18,320 nucleotides of DNA. Source: an uncultured Lachnospiraceae bacterium. GTDB taxonomy: Bacteria > Bacillota > Clostridia > Lachnospirales > Lachnospiraceae. The position numbers and the translations under genes were made by a program. The notes beneath the pieces were generated by a model. That model did no database searches, was not told the DNA's origin, and saw only the letters and a program-made list of their open reading frames with translations. The stretch spans positions 1 to 18,320 of the forward strand of contig CAJTTT010000046.1 of the NCBI GenBank assembly GCA_910579285.1, written 5' to 3'. Below, one piece after another: positions 13,924 through 18,320 of this stretch; the first letter of the stretch is position 1; every line of letters begins with the position of its first letter.

Positions 13924-14018
13924 TTCCCCCCTCCTTCCAAATTCTAACGAACATTGTCCCGTTTCAAACTTTATTATATCTTGTTCTCAAATACTATCTT
14001 CTTCGACTGCCTGCATCT

Positions 14019-14047
14019 ATTCTACCACATCAATACAGCCATTACAA
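14019..14047 (-). promoter_or_regulatory. Candidate promoter of the MNT-HEPN pair
   Basis: On the minus strand TTGTAA (14047-14042) is followed after 17 bases by TAGAAT (14024-14019), which has an upstream TG making an extended -10. The -35 box is formed by the last codon and stop codon of the PHP gene. A second consensus -10 (TATAAT, 13978-13973) lies nearer the gene but has no good -35 box. Confidence 0.5.
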
Positions 14048-14932
14048 ACACATCCGCCCAAACAGCTCCTCCATCTCCTCCGAAACCGTGCCTCCATGCT
14101 GTCCGACCGCAATAGCCGGTTTGGTCTTCCCGTGGTAGTCGCTGCCGCAAGTGACAAACACATGATGCTCTCTGGCAGCCCTTTCAAACATCGCCGCCTG
14201 CTCTGTGCTGTGGTAGCTGGAAAATGCCTCTATGCCGTCTATTCCAAGCCCCATAATACTCTCCAGCAAAGACTCTCTCCCTTTCAGATTTACGCCGGGA
14301 TGGGCTAGAACTGCCGCGCCCCGCCCTTTGTGGATCGTGTCAAGGATCTCTTCCATTGTCGGATAGACTGTCTTCGCATAGCACGGTTTTCCCTGTGAAT
14401 AGTAGTCCCAGTAAAAATTAACATAAGGATTATCGCTTCTTGCCCCGCCGGGTCTGTACGGTTTTAAAAGCGGATGTTCCACATACTCCGGCATCGCAAG
14501 CAAAGCCTCCGCAAACATTTCCCCCGTCCAGCACCTCTGCCAGTAACTGTTTTCTGATAATGCCAGCATATCCCCTTCCGTAATACGGGAAAACCCTAAG
14601 GCCTGCGTTTTTTCCAGCCTTTCCAGAGAAGCCTGTGCGCTCTGATCCGCCACATTCTTTTCGACTGCCTCAAAGCCGCTGTCCCGATAGTCAATACCAT
14701 ATCCTAGCACATGGAAATTTATGTTCTCATAGGTGCAGTCAATCTCGATGCCAGGAATATACCGTATGCCCTTTTCCTCCGCCGCTCTCTGCGCCTCCTC
14801 ATTTGCTTTCGCGCAGTTATGATCTGTCACCGACATCAGACGTACTCCCGCTCTTTCACATTTCTCCACCAGCTCAGACGGGGTGTACTCCCCGTCATCG
14901 CTGTACCTGCTGTGCATATGCAAATCAATCAT
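14042..14932 (-). CDS. PHP-domain metal-dependent phosphoesterase
   Basis: A 296-residue protein of the PHP phosphoesterase family, probably cytoplasmic. Metal-binding motifs are in order: DLHMHSRYSDDG (H5, H7, D12), TDHN (D37, H38), GIEID (E63), LAHPG (H211), SSYH (H241) and GSDYHG (D265, H267). Relatives hydrolyse nucleoside 3',5'-bisphosphates or trim short RNA ends, but that activity is an inference here. The start has GGAGG 5 bases upstream. It lies 92 bases after the BceAB-like permease gene on the same strand. The gap between them holds a small inverted repeat (14957-14976) and no clear terminator. Confidence 0.88.
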   Translation of the reverse strand: MIDLHMHSRYSDDGEYTPSELVEKCERAGVRLMSVTDHNCAKANEEAQRAAEEKGIRYIPGIEIDCTYENINFHVLGYGIDYRDSGFEAVEKNVADQSAQASLERLEKTQALGFSRITEGDMLALSENSYWQRCWTGEMFAEALLAMPEYVEHPLLKPYRPGGARSDNPYVNFYWDYYSQGKPCYAKTVYPTMEEILDTIHKGRGAAVLAHPGVNLKGRESLLESIMGLGIDGIEAFSSYHSTEQAAMFERAAREHHVFVTCGSDYHGKTKPAIAVGQHGGTVSEEMEELFGRMCL

Positions 14933-15024
14933 GCTGTCCTCCAGATTTATCCATACGCAAATCCCACCGCATTTGCATGTTTTCCTTTATCAGAAGCATA
15001 CCATTAACTGACCCCCTGCACAAC

Positions 15025-17154
15025 TCATTTACGCACATAGATGATCCCAAGCTGCCCCTTAATCACCTTCACCGCAAAGCGGTACACCGTGTAAATCACC
15101 CCGCCGATCGCTGCAGTTATACACAGACAGGCGCCTATTGCCGCCCACTCTGTCCCGATAATCCTGCCATCGTTCGCGTACAGGATCATGGAAAAGAGCA
15201 GGAACATGGCAGACGTGCCGACCAGAGAAGGCACTTTAAAGACACTGCCGCACTGGCTGCGCACTTCCCTGTCCAGAAAGGCGGGGGACGCCCCCAGCTT
15301 TTTCAAATCATCAAAAATGTAGCGGTTGTTGATCGCAATGCTCTGACAGCGGGTATAGCACACCACCATCGCCGTGATCATGCACACGAGGAAGATAAAG
15401 AGAAACATCATAAACATCACCCCCATATTCCTTGCATAATCATTCTGGTTCAAAATTCGAAAATCCGGCTGATACACCCAGAAGTTTCTGAACATAAAGG
15501 AATCCGACATGTCGTAACTGATGGTCGTCATATCATCCGTATCCCCCCAGTACACTTTCCCTGCCTCATTCTCCTGGATCTTCTGGACCCTGTCATAGTA
15601 GGAAGGGCGTTCACAGGATGCGTCAAAGGATGACACAAAGCGATGATAAAAGGCATTGGCAAAGGGATAGGAATCCTCTCCGTCCACATTAAATCTTACG
15701 AAATACCCTCTCCAGTCATCCGTCAGTCCCTCGGATATGAGAGCGTAATCCTCATTGTCAAGCACACAGCAATCCCTATTCAGATCCACCAGAAGATCAA
15801 AGTGCAGATATCCCGCAAACCGCGTGGCAAGCTGTGTGCGCGTCACCATATTGGTAAATCCCCTTGCCGACTCGTTGGTAAACAGCGTCGATTCTTCCTC
15901 GTTCGTGAGATTAAAGTAAGTTCCCGGCTCCACGTCAACCTCCTGTCCTGTCAGTTCCCTGTATGCATCCTCGGAAAACACGATCGCTTCACTCTTCATC
16001 TCCACATATTCAATATGATAGCTCCTGCCGTCCTCCTCCTCAATCACCGCATTTCCGCCGATTCCCAGAGTGACATATTCGCACGCTTTCCAGTCTTTAA
16101 ATGAAAGACCGTATTCCCTGCCAAGCGCCTCCACCTCTTCCCTTTCCGGCGCCTTCTGATCCGCCTGATAGTTATAAAAATAGTCAAAAGGCTGGGACGC
16201 GTAGGAAATCAATGCCGATATGGCGTTTATCGGCACATAGAAGACGGCAAAGCATCCTCCCGCAACCAGCAGGGTAATCACCAGCATATTATTGACCGTC
16301 TGTCTTCCCTGAAACTTCATCATGCTCCGGGAAATGATATTCTTATAAGGATTCTTCCGATGGCTCTTCCATCCGTGCACCACCGTGTGCAGCATGACCA
16401 TATAAAGTCCGGGAAACACCGGCGCATAGAACACACCCGCCCACGCCGGCGGATAAGCGGAAAACCACGCATGCCATGCCCCCGGAGCCTGATATCCCAT
16501 CACCGCGCCTGCAAGGAGCACCAAAACACCCACCGGGCCGCACCATCTGCCAGGCTCCTTCACCGGCTCGTTGATATGCTCTTCCCGGATCACTTCCATG
16601 ATATTCGTTTTCTTCAGATACCGCCACGCCGTCAAACAGGCAAAACCCACCACAAAAAATAAAAACAGCAGCGAGACAAACAGACACCTGAAATCAAACG
16701 TAAGAACCATATCTGAGCTGTCCACCAGAAACAGGCGAAACGACTGCCAGATCACCTGCACGAAGGGAAACCCCGCTGCCGTCCCCGCAATGGCAGACAC
16801 CCCGCTCAAGAAAATCACTTCCCGGTAAAGTCCCGGCGCAAGACGCCTTCTGGAAGCGCCCAAAGCCATCAGAATGCCGAGCTGCCCGGACTTATGTCGG
16901 AAAAACAGTCCAAGCGCGTAGATCGTAAAGACGACGCACCCCACCAGCGTCATCACAAAGATCATGTACATCTGCTTTGCGCTGTCGCCGCCCTTGGGAA
17001 ACACCTTCTGCACCGTGGGCGAAAGCATCAGCGCAGAGTATGCCGAAATAATCATAAGCGCCATAAAATTACAGAACAGATAAAGACGCGACTGCTTCCT
17101 GTCCGCCTTCTGCAGCTTCTGTTCCATCTGCTTCATATTTGTCATCGAGCTCAT
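15025..17154 (-). CDS. FtsX-family ABC permease, BceB-like
   Basis: A 709-residue membrane protein. Ten hydrophobic segments are visible, at roughly 27-45, 65-85, 112-137, 156-178, 204-221, 240-260, 288-314, 577-600, 640-660 and 670-693. A hydrophilic domain of about 255 residues lies between the seventh and eighth. That layout is typical of BceB-type transporters, which sense or remove cell-wall-active peptide antibiotics. FtsX-like motifs ELGILMALGAS-type (QLGILMALGAS, 91-101) and DDLKKLGAS (615-623) occur before each half. The start at 17154 has AGGGGG 6 bases upstream and lies 10 bases after the ATPase gene, whereas the in-frame GTG at 17172 would overlap it. The drug or peptide handled is not identifiable. 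Confidence 0.9.
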   Translation of the reverse strand: MSSMTNMKQMEQKLQKADRKQSRLYLFCNFMALMIISAYSALMLSPTVQKVFPKGGDSAKQMYMIFVMTLVGCVVFTIYALGLFFRHKSGQLGILMALGASRRRLAPGLYREVIFLSGVSAIAGTAAGFPFVQVIWQSFRLFLVDSSDMVLTFDFRCLFVSLLFLFFVVGFACLTAWRYLKKTNIMEVIREEHINEPVKEPGRWCGPVGVLVLLAGAVMGYQAPGAWHAWFSAYPPAWAGVFYAPVFPGLYMVMLHTVVHGWKSHRKNPYKNIISRSMMKFQGRQTVNNMLVITLLVAGGCFAVFYVPINAISALISYASQPFDYFYNYQADQKAPEREEVEALGREYGLSFKDWKACEYVTLGIGGNAVIEEEDGRSYHIEYVEMKSEAIVFSEDAYRELTGQEVDVEPGTYFNLTNEEESTLFTNESARGFTNMVTRTQLATRFAGYLHFDLLVDLNRDCCVLDNEDYALISEGLTDDWRGYFVRFNVDGEDSYPFANAFYHRFVSSFDASCERPSYYDRVQKIQENEAGKVYWGDTDDMTTISYDMSDSFMFRNFWVYQPDFRILNQNDYARNMGVMFMMFLFIFLVCMITAMVVCYTRCQSIAINNRYIFDDLKKLGASPAFLDREVRSQCGSVFKVPSLVGTSAMFLLFSMILYANDGRIIGTEWAAIGACLCITAAIGGVIYTVYRFAVKVIKGQLGIIYVRK

Positions 17155-17164
17155 TGCAATCCCC

Positions 17165-17902
17165 CTATTCACTCATCTCTTTGATCGCGTCCAGAAGCCG
17201 ATCCTGAAATACGCTGCGTTCTTCCCGCTTTTCAAGCTGGCGGTATATGCTGCCATCTTTCAGCAAAATCACCCTGTCACAGAAGGACGCGGAAAAACTG
17301 TCGTGGGTCACCATGAAAATCGTGGCATCCATTTTCTGTTTCGCATGGATAAAGGTCTCGATCACCGCCCGGCTGGACTTGGAATCCAGATTTCCCGTTG
17401 GCTCATCCGCCAGAATAATGAGCGGATTGTTGATCAGACTCCGGGCCACCGCCGCCCGCTGCTTCTCACCGCCGGAAATTTCCGCCGGGTATTTATTCAG
17501 AATGGGGACGATGCCAAACATGGCCGCAAGCTGATCCGCAAGCTTCTCTGCCTCCTGCTCCACCTCTCCCTGCACAATGCGGGGCACCAGAATATTTTCC
17601 CGGACAGTCAGCCCGTCCAGAAGCATAAAGTCCTGAAACACAAACCCGATCTTCGTATTTCTGACCCTTGCCAGTTCGTCCTCATTCATCCCCGCCAGCT
17701 CCATACCTCCCAGCCTGATGTTTCCTTTGTCAAAAGGAATATAACAGGAAATACAATTTAGCAGCGTGGTTTTCCCGGAACCTGACGGCCCCATGACCGC
17801 CACGAACTCTCCCAGCGGTACATGGAAATCAATTCCCTTCAACACCTCATATTTGTTTTTGCCTGTCTCGTAAGATTTGTACAGCTCTTTCACATACAGC
17901 AT
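17165..17902 (-). CDS. ABC transporter ATPase, BceA-like
   Basis: A 245-residue ATPase of the MacB/LolD/BceA group. Walker A GPSGSGKT is at 38-45, the Q-loop glutamine at 90, the signature ISGGE at 142-146 and Walker B with ADEPTGNLDS at about 162-173, which is characteristic of this branch. It partners the permease encoded 10 bases downstream. A GTG at 17905 is an alternative start. AAAGGAGGA lies just upstream of both. The leader contains a hairpin (17923-17948). The gene is divergent from a response regulator, as is common for peptide-antibiotic detoxification modules. Confidence 0.92.
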   Translation of the reverse strand: MLYVKELYKSYETGKNKYEVLKGIDFHVPLGEFVAVMGPSGSGKTTLLNCISCYIPFDKGNIRLGGMELAGMNEDELARVRNTKIGFVFQDFMLLDGLTVRENILVPRIVQGEVEQEAEKLADQLAAMFGIVPILNKYPAEISGGEKQRAAVARSLINNPLIILADEPTGNLDSKSSRAVIETFIHAKQKMDATIFMVTHDSFSASFCDRVILLKDGSIYRQLEKREERSVFQDRLLDAIKEMSE

Positions 17903-18046
17903 CACTGTGTCCTCCTTTTACTGCCGGAATGCCTGTTTCCCTTCCGGCTGATTTTCTGCCAAATTACCTCGCATGGCAGATTTGCATAATAAGCATACTA
18001 CAAATACCGCCCGCCAAAAGAATGGCTGTCATTCCTGACAGTCCGC

Positions 18047-18110
18047 ATGTAAAGTTTGACCGGTTTTTACACACGATGTAAAGTTTAGACCGATCGGATG
18101 TAAAATTTGG
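18047..18110 (+). repeat. Three direct repeats resembling LytTR-type binding sites
   Basis: ATGTAAAGTTTGAC, ATGTAAAGTTTAG and ATGTAAAATTTGG begin at 18047, 18076 and 18098. Their 9-base cores (18051, 18080, 18102) fit the LytTR pattern W-M-M-GTT-N-R-K at 8, 9 and 8 positions. The last two start 22 bases apart, the usual LytTR tandem spacing, and the first two start 29 apart. They lie upstream of the response regulator promoter. Confidence 0.6.
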
Positions 18111-18141
18111 GAAGACCGGGCAGGACTGCCTCTTAAAAATA

Positions 18142-18150
18142 TGGTAAAAT
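18142..18150 (+). promoter_or_regulatory. Extended -10 promoter of the response regulator gene
   Basis: TGGTAAAAT fits the TGn-TATAAT extended -10 pattern. The -35 position (about 18122-18127) is poor, as expected if an activator bound at the upstream repeats is needed. The transcript would begin near 18157, at the foot of the 18158-18187 hairpin. Confidence 0.5.
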
Positions 18151-18215
18151 ATCTGCGATGGCATGCGGGCAGTCTGCGCCATGCCATTTACCGTAAGCCG
18201 GAAGGAGAGAGCCAC

Positions 18216-18320
18216 ATGCTGCGAATCGCAATCTGTGATGATGAGACGGATGCAAGGGACGCCCTGCGCATCCAACTGGAGAAAATACTGATCGAGGACT
18301 GTGAGTCGATCGTCTACGAA
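18216..18320 (+). CDS. Response regulator, N-terminal part (cut by window end)
   Basis: The first 35 codons read MLRIAICDDETDARDAL and continue in frame to the window edge. The RIAICDDE beginning is that of a receiver domain and is especially common in AgrA/LytR-type regulators with a LytTR DNA-binding domain. The output domain is outside the window. AAGGAGAG lies about 7 bases upstream of the ATG. It is divergent from the BceAB-like genes and probably controls them and itself through the repeats in the spacer (inference). Confidence 0.85.
   Translation, partial: MLRIAICDDETDARDALRIQLEKILIEDCESIVYE

Larger units (their letters stand above)
17906..18215. other. Divergent regulatory spacer between BceA-like gene and response regulator
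   Basis: This 310-base stretch has no supported gene; a 103-codon minus-strand frame inside it is rejected. From left to right it holds a 7-bp inverted repeat GCCGGAA/TTCCGGC (17923-17948) in the ATPase leader, a 6-bp inverted repeat CTGCCA/TGGCAG (17956-17979), three direct repeats (18047-18110), an extended -10 element (18142-18150) and an 8-bp inverted repeat ATGGCATG/CATGCCAT (18158-18187) in the response regulator leader. I found no clean minus-strand promoter for the ABC genes. Confidence 0.7.

Noticed and set aside
14957..14976. The inverted repeat GCAAAT/ATTTGC as a terminator after the BceB-like gene
   Set aside because: The stem is only 6 bp and no U-run follows on either strand.
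14635..15633. A 332-codon plus-strand open frame across the PHP and BceB-like genes
   Set aside because: It overlaps two conserved minus-strand genes and the spacer between them, and its product is rich in His, Pro and Arg, typical of an antisense frame.
17964..18275. A 103-codon minus-strand frame in the divergent spacer
   Set aside because: It overlaps the response regulator start and the promoter elements, has no recognisable domain, and no good ribosome binding site was seen.

Overview
The window looks like a chromosomal segment from a gut-type clostridium, most likely of the family Lachnospiraceae (Bacillota). This is inferred from strong AGGAGG-type ribosome binding sites, the style of the polar amino acid ABC genes, a PocR-type hybrid kinase and a BceAB-like transporter. 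The species cannot be named from the sequence. Genes are densely packed and mostly on the minus strand. I saw no tRNA, rRNA, CRISPR array or insertion sequence.

Region 1 (1-6335, minus strand) is an amino acid uptake cluster. Read in transcription order it has permease, ATPase and lipoprotein of one polar amino acid ABC transporter (6248 to 3809). After a hairpin and a candidate promoter come an SstT-type serine/threonine symporter and a second ABC set of lipoprotein, permease and ATPase (3690 to 80), closed by a clear terminator at 44-70. The second lipoprotein (1644-2441) has its two halves in swapped order: it is a circularly permuted substrate-binding protein. This is the most unusual item in the window.

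Region 2 (6297-11110) is a signalling cluster. A response regulator with a degenerate and an intact receiver lies just upstream of a PocR-sensor hybrid histidine kinase that also carries a degenerate receiver, an intact receiver and an HPt domain. Divergent from them is a bacteriohemerythrin fused to a C-terminal domain that resembles CheX. None of the proteins has a visible DNA-binding output.

Region 3 (11072-14047, minus strand) holds an MFS efflux-type transporter preceded by two candidate leader peptides and a long hairpin, a hypoxanthine/uracil DNA glycosylase, and an overlapping MNT-HEPN gene pair of the toxin-antitoxin type.

Region 4 (14042-18320) holds a PHP-domain phosphoesterase and a BceAB-like ABC transporter. 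Divergent from the transporter is the start of a response regulator gene that runs off the window. The 310-base divergent spacer contains three direct repeats resembling LytTR-type binding sites, an extended -10 promoter and several inverted repeats.
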